A DNA stretch of 64,000 nucleotides from the NCBI RefSeq assembly GCF_004345425.1, contig NZ_SLVP01000008.1:240624-304623 (forward strand), in the 5' to 3' direction. The translations under genes were made by a program, and so were the position numbers. Below, piece after piece: positions 7,928 to 17,758 of this stretch (position 1 is its first letter; each line of letters starts with the position of its first letter). The DNA comes from Paenibacillus sp. BK033 (GTDB taxonomy: Bacteria; Bacillota; Bacilli; Paenibacillales; Paenibacillaceae). A model generated the notes under the pieces. That model did no database searches and was not told where the DNA came from. It saw only the letters and a program-made list of their open reading frames with translations.

Positions 7928-8758
7928 ATGATGACAATGACCTTTAATGAAACAAATAGAACGAATGGCTTAAGCTTTTTCACCACCGGAGACGGCGTTC
8001 GAATAGCGTATCGAGTCGATGGGGCAGCCGATAAGCCGGTACTTATGCTGGCGAACTCCATTGCTACTTCCATGAATATGTGGGAAGGACAGATCGAAGC
8101 ATTCGGGGAGCATTTCCGCGTGCTGCGCTATGATTACCGCGGTCATGGCGACTCGGATACGCCAGCCGGGCCTTATTCCTTCGACCGATTGGGAAGAGAT
8201 GTCATCGAGCTGCTCGATTCGCTTCGGATCGACCGCGTCCATTTTCTCGGATTGTCGCTTGGCGGTGCCGTCGGGCAATGGCTTGGCATCCACGCTCCCG
8301 AACGGATCAGCCGGCTGATCTTAAGCAATACCTCGTCCTATCTGGGACCTGCCGAGCAGTGGGATGGATTGATTGCTTCCGTCCTGCAAGCAGAGAACTT
8401 GAACGGTTTCGCCGATACGTTTATCAAAAACTGGTTCCCTTCGAATATGATCGATTCGAAGAGCGGGATTGTCGCTGCCTTCCACCGGATGGTCCTCGCC
8501 ACCCGCGCGGAAGGAATCGGAGGCAGCTGGGCCGCAATCCGCGACATGGATATGCGCCGGACCGCTGCTCTTATCAGCAGCCCGACACTAGTCATCGCAG
8601 GTCAGAATGATACGGTGACGCTGCCAAGTCACGGCGAATCACTTGCCGAGACGGTGCCGCACGCAAGGCTTCTTATGCTGCCCGCCGTCCATCTCCCTAA
8701 TGTGGAGTTTCCGGATGCGTTCGAGAGCGCTGTTCTGGACTTTCTGTTGTCGGAGTAA
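7928..8758 (+). CDS. Alpha/beta hydrolase (3-oxoadipate enol-lactonase-like)
   Basis: A 276-residue alpha/beta-hydrolase with nucleophile elbow GLSLGG (Ser110), oxyanion-region motif YRGHGDS, acid in AGQNDTV and catalytic His in AVHLPNVE. The motifs and length resemble PcaD enol-lactonase and related non-haem haloperoxidase-like enzymes, but no other protocatechuate genes are nearby, so the substrate is unassigned. Four ATGs are clustered, and the one at 7928 sits seven bases after GAAGGAG. It is divergently transcribed from the Lrp-type regulator. Confidence 0.82.
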   Translation: MMTMTFNETNRTNGLSFFTTGDGVRIAYRVDGAADKPVLMLANSIATSMNMWEGQIEAFGEHFRVLRYDYRGHGDSDTPAGPYSFDRLGRDVIELLDSLRIDRVHFLGLSLGGAVGQWLGIHAPERISRLILSNTSSYLGPAEQWDGLIASVLQAENLNGFADTFIKNWFPSNMIDSKSGIVAAFHRMVLATRAEGIGGSWAAIRDMDMRRTAALISSPTLVIAGQNDTVTLPSHGESLAETVPHARLLMLPAVHLPNVEFPDAFESAVLDFLLSE

Positions 8759-8803
8759 AGAAGTAAGGCTGCCGTTTAATCCGGCAGCCTTACTTCTTTA
8801 TTT
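8757..8803 (+). terminator. Strong terminator after the hydrolase gene
   Basis: 18-bp perfect stem (AAAGAAGTAAGGCTGCCG and its complement) around a seven-base loop, followed by ATTTCTTT. It overlaps the stop codon. Confidence 0.9.
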
Positions 8804-8875
8804 CTTTCCTGATACTTAAAAGCCTCCATGCAAATACTTACTTTACAGGATTAGAATGAGATCAGGAGGAATCGC

Positions 8876-9466
8876 ATGCTATACATGTTAGGTCTAGCCT
8901 TTTTATTCGCCGCGGTCAGCATCATTCTTCTTCGTCTTGCCGGGCGTAAATCGATTTCGCAAATGACCATGCCCCAGCTGGGGATCTTGCTGACGATAGG
9001 CGCAATTATGGGCTCGGAGGTAAGCGGAAAAGGAGCCTTAAAGACGATAGCAGCAGCCGCGGTGTTTGTTCTCGTTCTTGTAGGGGTCGAATGGCTAACG
9101 CTAAAATCCAACACTGCCGAGCGATTGCTAAAGGGATTTGCCGTACCCGTTATCGAGAATGGAGAGGTTATAACAAACAATTTGAGAAAGCTGCGCATAT
9201 CCGTAGACGATCTGGAGAAGAGATTGCGCATGCACGAAATCTCGGCTTTCCAGGACGTAAAATCGGCGACAATCGAGGTCAACGGAGAGCTTGGCTATGA
9301 GCTTTATCCGCATGCAAAGCCTGCCACGATAAGAGATATCGAAAGCCTGTTACGATCCTATTTCCCGCAAGCCGTTGCACCCCCGGCAGTAAATTCCGGC
9401 AGCCGCAATCTATTCGCTGAAGTCAGCACGCCGCATAAGGATGAAGTTCCGGATCAACTTCAATAG
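8876..9466 (+). CDS. DUF421 membrane protein (YetF-like)
   Basis: A 196-residue protein of the YetF/DUF421 family. About three N-terminal hydrophobic segments (residues 1-18, 35-50, 60-75) precede the conserved cytosolic domain containing RLLKGFAVPVIENGEV and LRISVDDLEKRLR. In Bacillus such proteins are associated with the spore membrane or stress, with no biochemical function known. AGGAGG seven bases before ATG supports the start. It is monocistronic between two hairpins. Confidence 0.85.
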   Translation: MLYMLGLAFLFAAVSIILLRLAGRKSISQMTMPQLGILLTIGAIMGSEVSGKGALKTIAAAAVFVLVLVGVEWLTLKSNTAERLLKGFAVPVIENGEVITNNLRKLRISVDDLEKRLRMHEISAFQDVKSATIEVNGELGYELYPHAKPATIRDIESLLRSYFPQAVAPPAVNSGSRNLFAEVSTPHKDEVPDQLQ

Positions 9467-9479
9467 AAGATCATTCGTG

Positions 9480-9516
9480 CAAGTAAGGGCTGCCGATGAC
9501 GGCAGCCCTTACTTGT
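9480..9516. terminator. Bidirectional hairpin between convergent genes
   Basis: Perfect stem CAAGTAAGGGCTGCCG / CGGCAGCCCTTACTTG with a four-base loop, between the DUF421 gene and the converging anti-sigma-like gene. Confidence 0.75.
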
Positions 9517-9526
9517 CGATTGCATT

Positions 9527-10882
9527 TTATTTAATTTGGATATCAATGTCCCCGTGAATCCGAGTCGGATAATCCTGAATATGAAGCGTAAGCGGACTCT
9601 GGTATTTCTCCTTCGGAATATAGAATTGGTACTCGGTATCTGCCCCATTGCCCGAGGTACCCGTCATATGCGATTCGAAAGAGTGGCCTGCAGCGTCCTT
9701 AAACGCGCCTTCAAATAGACTATACATGCGATCCTGATCAAGCGGATCGTTGTTCTTCAGTTCGAAAACAAGAATGTCCTGCCCATCCTCGCTACTAGTG
9801 CCTATGTCTTTCAGAGTAAGCTGGCTGTCCGGTCTGGCAAGCAGCTGCTTGCGTTCGAGGTCAACCTTCACCTCCAGTTTATCTTTGTCCAGCGCCCGAA
9901 TACTGCTCGCCCGCAAATAGAGATGCTTGGGCTTCTTGAAGTAATTGCTCTGGAAGTACAGTACTTGGCTGTTCTCGTTTATAGTAGACCCGGATATGCC
10001 ATTCATTATCGAACTGAACGCTTCACCTCTTTCATCTACAAGCCGAAGATCATCGAGGTAGAACAGCTTCTTCGTATTGGCCGGATCATAATTTACTTCA
10101 ACCCCGATTCTTGTTGGGTAGACTGTCATCTTCCCGAAAGTGATTTTCTGGCCTTCAACCGCGACAGTCTGGTTCAAATCGTAAGTTTCCTTCATTCCTT
10201 CAAACTTCGCTTTATCTACAGGAACAGAAAAATGCCATTCTATATCCGTTGTTGCAGCTTCGCTGACTTTATTGAGCTTCAGTTCCAGCTCCAACGTATC
10301 CGGCAAGCGAGTTCCGTCTTGGGGCTGGAATTCTATTGTATCTTGCCTTATCTTCCAGTCCTCTTCAAACGCACCGGAACCGTACGAGCTAGATATATGC
10401 TCAACATTAGATATTCTAGCTCCATTGAAATTAACAACACTCTTCCGTTCATCTACATTCTCTAACGTATAGAACACAATGATTCTCGATTCGTCGGCGA
10501 TCATACCGTCAATCGTTACCTTAATCCCGTCCTGTTCTTCCGAGAGACCTACTGGCTGCATAAAGTCATTGTCTATGGCCAGTTCAAGGCCCTTATCGTA
10601 ATGAATGAGCTCGACAAACGGCTTAAGGCCTGGTATCTCCCCCACGTACGCGGCTACCTCGGGAGAGAACCGAACGGACGCAACCGATACGAGAAGCAAT
10701 AGACATGCGGTATAAGCAGCCACTCTGGAAAATACTCTTCGTCTTCTGCGCTGCCGGCCGGCCCTTATGCCGCTCCATATCCTCGCGTCAATCTCGGAAG
10801 GTATGGGAATGTCCTCCATGTATTCCTTCATCGCCTCCAGCTCCGGAAGCTCCCGCGCTTGTTCATCCCGATACTCATCCAT
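9527..10882 (-). CDS. DUF4179-type anti-sigma factor, membrane-anchored
   Basis: A 451-residue protein: roughly 50 cytosolic residues, an arginine-rich stretch (RQRRRRR), one transmembrane helix near residues 54-72, then a large extracytoplasmic region matching DUF4179 with a C-terminal beta-rich domain. Such proteins are encoded next to ECF sigma factors and sequester them. Here the gene overlaps the sigma gene end by eight bases and is downstream of it, the standard sigma/anti-sigma arrangement. The signal sensed is unknown. Confidence 0.82.
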   Translation of the reverse strand: MDEYRDEQARELPELEAMKEYMEDIPIPSEIDARIWSGIRAGRQRRRRRVFSRVAAYTACLLLLVSVASVRFSPEVAAYVGEIPGLKPFVELIHYDKGLELAIDNDFMQPVGLSEEQDGIKVTIDGMIADESRIIVFYTLENVDERKSVVNFNGARISNVEHISSSYGSGAFEEDWKIRQDTIEFQPQDGTRLPDTLELELKLNKVSEAATTDIEWHFSVPVDKAKFEGMKETYDLNQTVAVEGQKITFGKMTVYPTRIGVEVNYDPANTKKLFYLDDLRLVDERGEAFSSIMNGISGSTINENSQVLYFQSNYFKKPKHLYLRASSIRALDKDKLEVKVDLERKQLLARPDSQLTLKDIGTSSEDGQDILVFELKNNDPLDQDRMYSLFEGAFKDAAGHSFESHMTGTSGNGADTEYQFYIPKEKYQSPLTLHIQDYPTRIHGDIDIQIK

Positions 10883-11414
10883 TCGGCTCCCCCTCCTTCC
10901 CCAGCCGCTGCCGCAGCCCGCCTAGCGCTTTATGCAGCCAAGTCTTGATCGTCCCTTCCGGCTTCTGCAGCGTTCTCGCAATCTCCGTAATGGTCAGATC
11001 GTGATAATACTTCAGCTGAATCACTTTCTGATAGTTCGCATCCAGCTGCTCCACCGCCGACTCGAGCATCACCCGCTCCAGCAAGGCCGATTCGCCATTT
11101 GCCGCATGCGGATCAAGAGCAGCAGCCACTGCTTGCTGTCCGTCCGCTCTTCGCGTTTTCCGCTTGGCTTCGTCCGCACAGTAATTCATCAGAATCCGGA
11201 TCAGCCAGCTGCCGAAATACTCCGGCTCCTTCAGCTTGCGAATCTGCATATACGCGCGGCAGGTCGCTTCCTGCACGGCCTCAAGGGCATCGGTTTCGTT
11301 TTTCAAATACGAATAAGCAATCCGGTACATCTTCTCCTTGTGCTGCGTAATGAGACTATAAAAGGCAGCATCGTCGCCCCGTCTCGCTGCGGCCACCAGT
11401 AATTCGTTTCCCAC
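10875..11414 (-). CDS. ECF-type RNA polymerase sigma factor
   Basis: A 179-residue sigma-70 family protein with region 2 (YRIAYSYLKNETDALEAVQE) and region 4 (VIQLKYYHDLTITEIA then GTIKTWLHKAL), lacking regions 1 and 3 as in ECF factors. The best start is GTG at 11414, five to six bases after GGGGAGGA, rather than ATG at 11441 inside a poor context. It overlaps its putative anti-sigma partner. No target promoter motif could be deduced from this window. Confidence 0.9.
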   Translation of the reverse strand: MGNELLVAAARRGDDAAFYSLITQHKEKMYRIAYSYLKNETDALEAVQEATCRAYMQIRKLKEPEYFGSWLIRILMNYCADEAKRKTRRADGQQAVAAALDPHAANGESALLERVMLESAVEQLDANYQKVIQLKYYHDLTITEIARTLQKPEGTIKTWLHKALGGLRQRLGKEGEPNG

Positions 11415-11483
11415 ACGCTTCCTCCCCTGCCATTTCCGCATCTACTTATTAGACTTCCGGGAGGAGCAAACGGTTTTGGCCTA

Positions 11484-11513
11484 AATAAAATAAGCAGACG
11501 AATTCGCCTGCTT
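11484..11513 (-). terminator. Terminator of the lipoprotein gene
   Basis: Minus-strand hairpin with near-palindromic arms AAGCAG and CTGCTT around CGAATTCG, followed by ATTTTATTT. It overlaps the stop codon. Confidence 0.7.
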
Positions 11514-11967
11514 AATCAACCAGCTTCATGAAAGACTGAACATGCTTCTCTAATTGCTCGAGCTCTTCACCGGACAATTGATCTCCCCGGAAGCTCTCGG
11601 CGTCTTCGTCGGGGATCAGAATCGTTGACGGCTCGTGAAGCTCTTCCGTTCGATGAAATCCATCCTTGGTATCCAGTACGTTCGACTTATAACCCTGTTC
11701 GTGCGTAATGACGGTTTTGACGTACTTGCCTCCCGTATCGTAGAAGTCTTCAACCGACTTCAGCTCCACCCTCGTATAATTCTTGTCTGCCTTTGTCGTC
11801 ATGATGGAATTCACTTTCTTAAACCCCGCTGGTTCATACAGTCCTTCCGCATTCTGCTCCATGACTTCAATGCCAAAAGCTTCGATATGCCGAACCTCTT
11901 CCGCCTGGCCGCATGCGCTTAGCAGGAAGATCATGCCCAAGAACAGACTATATACTAACCTCCGCAA
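11512..11967 (-). CDS. Hypothetical lipoprotein with a TTG start
   Basis: A 151-residue predicted lipoprotein. Starting at TTG 11967, seven bases after AGGAGG, the product has a compact type II signal (RR, hydrophobic core, lipobox LLSAC, Cys19); the longer GTG frame at 11997 would bury the ribosome site. The mature part is acidic and beta-rich with no recognised domain, and it may be a DUF4367-like outer-surface protein. It lies upstream of the sigma/anti-sigma pair on the same strand but has its own terminator. Confidence 0.72.
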   Translation of the reverse strand: MRRLVYSLFLGMIFLLSACGQAEEVRHIEAFGIEVMEQNAEGLYEPAGFKKVNSIMTTKADKNYTRVELKSVEDFYDTGGKYVKTVITHEQGYKSNVLDTKDGFHRTEELHEPSTILIPDEDAESFRGDQLSGEELEQLEKHVQSFMKLVD

Positions 11968-12021
11968 ATCCCCACCTCCTATAAATAGGACGTTCACCGC
12001 ATCTAAAAGTTTCCAAATAAA

Positions 12022-12049
12022 AACAAAAAAGCAGACGGTTTCCGCCTGC
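12022..12049 (-). terminator. Terminator of the two-gene GNAT operon
   Basis: Minus-strand stem GCAGGCGG / CCGTCTGC (one mismatch) followed by TTTTTTGTTTTT. Confidence 0.85.
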
Positions 12050-12053
12050 TCAC

Positions 12054-12521
12054 TTATAAAGCCTTCTCATAGCAATCAACCTCAATGCCGATGTTGGCCA
12101 ATTTGGTCGCATAATATTGAAATCCCAAGGAGCCCCAAAACCGTTTGGCGGGTTCATTTTCGGGAATAACGCCGATGCGTACGGACTGTTTCCCTTCCTG
12201 CTTAAGCCGCTGCTCATAGGAAGCGTAAGCAGCCTTGCCGTAGCCTTTCCCTTTCAGCCGGTCGTGAATCATGAGAAGGCCAAGCCATGGGTAACCATCC
12301 TTCGGATTCTCGTCCAAGTATTGCAACAACCCAATAGCACGGCCATCCAGCCGAATCAGCAGACTGTGCTGGTCTGGAGAAAGCTGCTCAAGAAGCTCCT
12401 CGCGAGAGCGCTCGGGGCGACCGTTCTCCATGAGATTATAGGCGGTATTCGAATTCACAATATCCTGAACGGTGTCGAGATCGGCTGGTTCAACGGGGAC
12501 GAACCGAATGTTGAGACGCAT
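12054..12521 (-). CDS. GNAT family N-acetyltransferase
   Basis: A 155-residue GCN5-related acetyltransferase. The acetyl-CoA binding segment is visible as LGLLMIHDRLKGKGYGKAA (R/Q-x-x-G-x-G/A type), followed by the FWGSLGF motif near residue 130. The substrate is unknown. The start is three bases from the stop of the upstream GNAT gene, so the two are co-transcribed, and GGAGGG lies ten bases before ATG. Confidence 0.85.
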   Translation of the reverse strand: MRLNIRFVPVEPADLDTVQDIVNSNTAYNLMENGRPERSREELLEQLSPDQHSLLIRLDGRAIGLLQYLDENPKDGYPWLGLLMIHDRLKGKGYGKAAYASYEQRLKQEGKQSVRIGVIPENEPAKRFWGSLGFQYYATKLANIGIEVDCYEKAL

Positions 12522-12524
12522 CGT

Positions 12525-13004
12525 TTAAACACCCTCCAGACCTTTAATATACCAGGCATCGCAGGCAAAATGCTCCGATCCGGCTAGCGGCGCAGACAGC
12601 GACTCGAAGCCGTGCTTGGCGTAAAAGCGGTTAGCGGCATGCATATTTTGCAGCGTTTCCAGATAGCACTGTTTATAATGAAGCCGGGCAAAGGTTAACG
12701 CCGTATCGAGCAGCTTTGCCGCCATGCCCGTACCGCGTACCGCCGGGAAAAGATACATTTTCTGCAGCTCGCAAACTTCCTCCGAGTCGGCAAAAGGCGC
12801 AATTCCGCAGCCGCCCACAACCTCTCCGTCCTGCTCAATGACCCAATAGGCCCTGCCATCGCGATTATAATAGTCGGACAAGCGGCTCAGGCTCTCGTCG
12901 GCCCAGGCCAACCCCTCCCGATTGCCTCCGAACTCGATCAGGCATTCTCTGATGACGCGTTCAATGGCTGCGTTGTCCTTCTCCTGAAGCTCTCTGATGA
13001 TCAT
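12525..13004 (-). CDS. GNAT family N-acetyltransferase
   Basis: A 159-residue GCN5-related acetyltransferase with the CoA-binding loop LFPAVRGTGMAAKLL (about 87-101) and the NRFYAKHGFE segment. The shape resembles small-molecule or amino-acid acetyltransferases. GGAGG precedes ATG at eight bases. It is the first gene of a tight two-gene operon with another GNAT protein that is not a recent duplicate. Confidence 0.87.
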   Translation of the reverse strand: MIIRELQEKDNAAIERVIRECLIEFGGNREGLAWADESLSRLSDYYNRDGRAYWVIEQDGEVVGGCGIAPFADSEEVCELQKMYLFPAVRGTGMAAKLLDTALTFARLHYKQCYLETLQNMHAANRFYAKHGFESLSAPLAGSEHFACDAWYIKGLEGV

Positions 13005-13051
13005 GCTGACAACCTCCGTTTCCGTACCTATTATAATCCGAAATGAGGATA

Positions 13052-13092
13052 GAAAAAACCGCGCAATAGAGGATCTCCTCGATTGCGCGGTT
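13052..13092 (-). terminator. Terminator at the 3' end of the EPS locus
   Basis: Minus-strand hairpin AACCGCGCAATCGAGGA / TCCTCTATTGCGCGGTT (one mismatch), followed by TTTTTT, 22 bases past the stop of the Gly-Asn-X protein. Confidence 0.9.
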
Positions 13093-13113
13093 CTTCTTGC
13101 TAGGCGAATAAAA

Positions 13114-13962
<849 letters not shown>

Positions 13963-14118
13963 ACCTTCCTCCTCCTGCATTTTCTGCATTTCCTGTATTT
14001 TCGTTTATAAGGTAAACCTGCACTCCATCCGCCCGGCCGAAGCGGACTTTCATTCAAGCGCTCACCCCCTTTCGAGATCAGGATTAGCAGTTCGTTAGAG
14101 GTTCACCGAAGGCTTTCC

Positions 14119-15462
14119 CTACAAATTCACGGATTTGCGCTCCGCCTCATGGCGATTAACCGGACGGCGACCCACCGAATAGTAAACAAAACCGTGCTGC
14201 TCCATAACCTTCGGATCAAAGCTGTTGCGTCCGTCAATGATGATCGGCTGCTTCATCCGGTCGCGGACTTTCGCCAAATCCATGGTCAGTACTTCATTCC
14301 ACTCCGTCAAAATCACGCAAGCATCGCAGCCCGCTGCCGCAAGCTCCGCCGACTCCAGATAAGCGACCTCCGCTGGCAGCTGTTTCTTTGCCGCTTCGGC
14401 TGCAATCGGATCAAACGCGCGAACAACCGCTCCTTGCTTCAGCAGCTCCGGAATAATGCTTAAGGAAGGCGCTTCGCGCATGTCGTCCGTGTTAGGCTTG
14501 AATGCCAGGCCAAGCACGGCAATCTGCTTGCCCGCAAGTCCGCCAAGCGTCTCGCGAAGCTTGTCCATGACAACGAAACGCTGGCGATGATTTGTTTTGA
14601 TAACGGACTTCAGCAGTTCGAAATCATACCCCGACTTGTCCGCGATATGCGCTAAAGCATAAGTGTCTTTCGGGAAGCAGGACCCGCCGTAACCGATGCC
14701 GGCCTGAAGGAATTTTTCGCCGATCCGGCTGTCCATGCCCATGCCCTTTGCTACGTCTTCAACGTCGGCGCCGACTTTCTCGCAAATGTTCGCGATGGCG
14801 TTGATAAACGAAATTTTGGTCGCGAGGAACGTGTTCGCCGCGTATTTGATCATCTCAGCGCTTTCCAGATCCGTCTTGAAGATTCGCGTGTTGAAAGGCG
14901 CATGCAGCTGCGCGATCTTCTCCGCCGCCTCCGCATTGTCCGAGCCGATAATGGCGCGGTCCATGTTCATGCAATCCGACAAGGCCGTGCCTTCGCGAAG
15001 GAACTCCGGATTGGACACGACGTCAAAGCTGGTCCATGGGTACTTCTTGTTCGCCTGAACAACCTCGCGCACAAGCTCGCCTGTGCCGACCGGCACGGTG
15101 CTTTTGTTCACGATGATTTTGTGGCCGTTCAGATGCTCGCCGATTTTCTTCGCCGCCGACATGACGTAACGCATATCCGCTTCGCCCGTCTCCGACATTG
15201 GCGTGCCAACCGCGATATACACGATATCCGAAGCTTCGATCGCTTCGCCTACTTCGGTCGTAAAGAGCAGGCGGCCCTGCTCCTTGTTGCGAAGCGCCAT
15301 CTCTTCGAGACCCGGCTCATAGATCGGAATGACACCGCTATTGAGCAGGTCGATTTTGCGCTGATCCACGTCGCAGCAGATGACCCGGTTACCTACCTCG
15401 GCAAAGCAAGTGCCCGAGACAAGACCGACGTATCCGGTACCGATTACTGTAATTTTCCGCAT
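14119..15462 (-). CDS. ugd: UDP-glucose 6-dehydrogenase
   Basis: A 447-residue enzyme oxidising UDP-glucose to UDP-glucuronate with 2 NAD+. It shows an N-terminal Rossmann motif GTGYVGLVSG (8-17), the catalytic GYGGSCFPKD with Cys262, and a C-terminal UDP-binding domain (LGLAFKPNTDDMREAPS). The frame extends upstream into galU, but the ATG at 15462 is one base from the galU stop. Together with GalU it supplies UDP-GlcA for the EPS, and the downstream epimerase can convert that to UDP-GalA. Confidence 0.95.
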   Translation of the reverse strand: MRKITVIGTGYVGLVSGTCFAEVGNRVICCDVDQRKIDLLNSGVIPIYEPGLEEMALRNKEQGRLLFTTEVGEAIEASDIVYIAVGTPMSETGEADMRYVMSAAKKIGEHLNGHKIIVNKSTVPVGTGELVREVVQANKKYPWTSFDVVSNPEFLREGTALSDCMNMDRAIIGSDNAEAAEKIAQLHAPFNTRIFKTDLESAEMIKYAANTFLATKISFINAIANICEKVGADVEDVAKGMGMDSRIGEKFLQAGIGYGGSCFPKDTYALAHIADKSGYDFELLKSVIKTNHRQRFVVMDKLRETLGGLAGKQIAVLGLAFKPNTDDMREAPSLSIIPELLKQGAVVRAFDPIAAEAAKKQLPAEVAYLESAELAAAGCDACVILTEWNEVLTMDLAKVRDRMKQPIIIDGRNSFDPKVMEQHGFVYYSVGRRPVNRHEAERKSVNL

Positions 15463-15463
15463 G

Positions 15464-16360
15464 TTAGTTCGCCGCCTTCGTAATAAAATGCTTCTCGTAC
15501 ACTTGCTGCAGGTAGCCCAGCACATCCTTCTGCAGATCATCGCGCTGAAGGGCGAAGTCGAGTTGCGCTTTGATAAAACCGAACTTGTCGCCCACGTCGT
15601 AACGAACGCCCTCAAAGTTGTAAGCAAGCACGTTGCGCTGGTCGTTCAGCTTCTTGATCGCATCGGTCAGCTGAATTTCGTCGCCCGCGCCCGGGGTTTG
15701 ATGCTCGAGAATATCGAAGATTTCCGGCGACAGGACGTAACGGCCCATAATCGCGTAGTTGGAAGGAGCGGCTTTTTTCGAAGGCTTCTCCACCAGACCG
15801 TCCAGGAAAAAGACCGACGGCTCGATCGACGATCCGCGAGGAGCGATAATCCCGTATTTGGATACATCCTCGTCGGCAACGCGCTGTACGCCAACAACCG
15901 AAGACTGGTAGCGGTCATAGACGCGGATCAGCTGGCTGAGGCAAGGGTCCTCGGACTGTACGATATCGTCGCCGAGCAGGACGGCAAACGGCTCGCTGCC
16001 CACAAAGCTGCGCGCGCACCAGATCGCGTGGCCGAGGCCTTTTGGCTCTTTTTGACGGATGTAGTGAATGTTCGCCATCTCGGAGATGCCGCGGATTTGC
16101 TCGAGCTCCTTCGTCTTGCCTTTCTTGGCCAGCATGTCCTCCAGCTCGAACGTTTTGTCGAAATGGTCCTCGATCGCCCGCTTGCCGCGGCCGCTGATGA
16201 TCAGAATGTCTTCGATGCCGGAAGCGATCGCTTCCTCGATAATATATTGGATAGTCGGCTTGTCCACGATCGGCAGCATTTCCTTCGGTTGAGCCTTCGT
16301 TGCAGGCAGGAATCGGGTGCCGAGACCGGCAGCTGGAATTATCGCTTTACGCACTTTCAT
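15464..16360 (-). CDS. galU: UTP-glucose-1-phosphate uridylyltransferase
   Basis: A 298-residue nucleotidyltransferase making UDP-glucose from UTP and glucose-1-phosphate. The N-terminal motif AAGLGTRFLPATKAQPKEML and the VDKPTIQYI, LLGDDI and VEKP segments are characteristic. The start overlaps the end of the aminotransferase gene by 14 bases, and ugd starts one base after its stop, so the three genes are coupled. It feeds Ugd and UDP-glucose-derived sugars in the EPS pathway. Confidence 0.95.
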   Translation of the reverse strand: MKVRKAIIPAAGLGTRFLPATKAQPKEMLPIVDKPTIQYIIEEAIASGIEDILIISGRGKRAIEDHFDKTFELEDMLAKKGKTKELEQIRGISEMANIHYIRQKEPKGLGHAIWCARSFVGSEPFAVLLGDDIVQSEDPCLSQLIRVYDRYQSSVVGVQRVADEDVSKYGIIAPRGSSIEPSVFFLDGLVEKPSKKAAPSNYAIMGRYVLSPEIFDILEHQTPGAGDEIQLTDAIKKLNDQRNVLAYNFEGVRYDVGDKFGFIKAQLDFALQRDDLQKDVLGYLQQVYEKHFITKAAN

Positions 16361-17522
16361 GGGACATCCTCCTCGATTTCATTTGAATGGTTTGTTTGAT
16401 GCAGGTGATGACGCGGTCTTGCTCATCCCACGTGAGACTGGAGCCCGACGGCAGGCAGATGCCTTGCTCGAACAGCGTGTCGGACACGCTGCTGCCCGGC
16501 TCATGCGGGAAGTACGGGTAATATTGCAAAAGCGGCTGGCGGTGCATCGGCTTCCATACCGGGCGCGCTTCGATATTGGCTTCGGTAAGCTTCTCCAACA
16601 GATCGGCCGGCGTGCAGCCCGTGATAATCGGATCGATCGTCATCGTCGTCAGCCAGCGGGTAGAGCGGCCGTATTCCGCTTCGGGCATCATGGCAATGCC
16701 TTCGATATCCGCAAAAGCATGCTTATAGCGGTTAAACACCGCTCTGCGTGCATCTACCCGTTCGTCGAGCAGCTCCAGCTGTCCGCGGCCAATACCCGCC
16801 AGCACGTTGCTCAAACGGTAGTTGTAGCCCAGCTCCGCATGCTCGTAATGAGGCTGCGGCTCGCGGGCCTGCGTCGCCCAGAAGCGCGCCTTCGACAATG
16901 CCGCGGTATCGTCGGAGACCAGCATGCCGCCTCCGGAGGTGGTAATGATTTTATTGCCGTTAAAGGAGTAGATCCCGAATTTGCCATGGGTACCGCTGGA
17001 TTGGCCTTTGTACGTGGTGCCCAGGGATTCGGCTGCGTCTTCAATGACCGGCACGCGGTATTTGGCGCAAATCCGGTTGATGGCGTCCATGTCGGCGTTT
17101 TGCCCGTACAGGTGAACGACGATAACCGCTCTAGGCAGCTGCTTGTTGCGATGCGCTTCCTCGAAGGCGCGCTCGAGCGCCTTCGGCGACATCGTCCAGG
17201 TCTCGGCGTCGCAGTCGATGAAGACCGGCACGCCGCCTTCGTACAGCACCGGATTCACGCTTGCGATAAACGTAAGCGAGGAGACGAAAACGCGGTCGCC
17301 GCGTCCAACTCCCAGCAGCTTAAGCGCCATATGGATGGCCGCGGTGCCGGAGGACAGCGCAACTGCCCCCTTCGCTCCCACTTTCTCCGCCAGCTCGCGC
17401 TCGAACTGGTCGACATTGGGACCAAGCGGCGCGATCCAGTTCGTGCGGAAGGCTAACTCTACGTATTCGCGCTCCCGCGTTCCCAAATGCGGCGGGGATA
17501 AATAGATTCGACTGTTGTTCAC
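16347..17522 (-). CDS. DegT/DnrJ/EryC1 aminotransferase (EpsN/PglE-like)
   Basis: A 391-residue PLP aminotransferase of the sugar-nucleotide class. The PLP lysine is K191 in SFNGNK, with SSGTAAI (57-63) for phosphate binding and EDAAESLG (161-168). It resembles B. subtilis EpsN and Campylobacter PglE, which aminate the UDP-4-keto-6-deoxy-GlcNAc made by a 4,6-dehydratase. That dehydratase (28644-30473) and the following N-acetyltransferase (17759-18460) are in the same locus, supporting a role in UDP-diNAc-bacillosamine synthesis. A 236-base GC-rich gap precedes it. Confidence 0.88.
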   Translation of the reverse strand: MNNSRIYLSPPHLGTREREYVELAFRTNWIAPLGPNVDQFERELAEKVGAKGAVALSSGTAAIHMALKLLGVGRGDRVFVSSLTFIASVNPVLYEGGVPVFIDCDAETWTMSPKALERAFEEAHRNKQLPRAVIVVHLYGQNADMDAINRICAKYRVPVIEDAAESLGTTYKGQSSGTHGKFGIYSFNGNKIITTSGGGMLVSDDTAALSKARFWATQAREPQPHYEHAELGYNYRLSNVLAGIGRGQLELLDERVDARRAVFNRYKHAFADIEGIAMMPEAEYGRSTRWLTTMTIDPIITGCTPADLLEKLTEANIEARPVWKPMHRQPLLQYYPYFPHEPGSSVSDTLFEQGICLPSGSSLTWDEQDRVITCIKQTIQMKSRRMSHESA

Positions 17523-17758
17523 GTCGCGATCAGCTCCTCTTTGTGCTGCCCGCCTCTGTCAGGGCGGGCTATGTGGTGCACGCGGCTCGCGTTGGCAGCG
17601 CCGCGCGCTTGATTTTGGTTTGCTGCGCCGCCAGCGGCGAAGCTGCGGCGCGGGATGTGCCGTAAGGGGATTTCCGCCTTACGGCGGTGCTTTTGCCATG
17701 GCGGCGGCTAGTGCATGCAAGGCTGTTTTCGGCCTTATACCGCCTCATTCGCGCAGTC
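17523..17758 (-). other. GC-rich intergenic gap with a 9-bp hairpin inside the EPS locus
   Basis: No credible gene is seen. A perfect inverted repeat GCCGTAAGG / CCTTACGGC (17660-17668 and 17678-17686) has no T-run and so is not an obvious terminator; it could be an mRNA processing or stability element between the acetyltransferase and aminotransferase genes. Confidence 0.4.
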
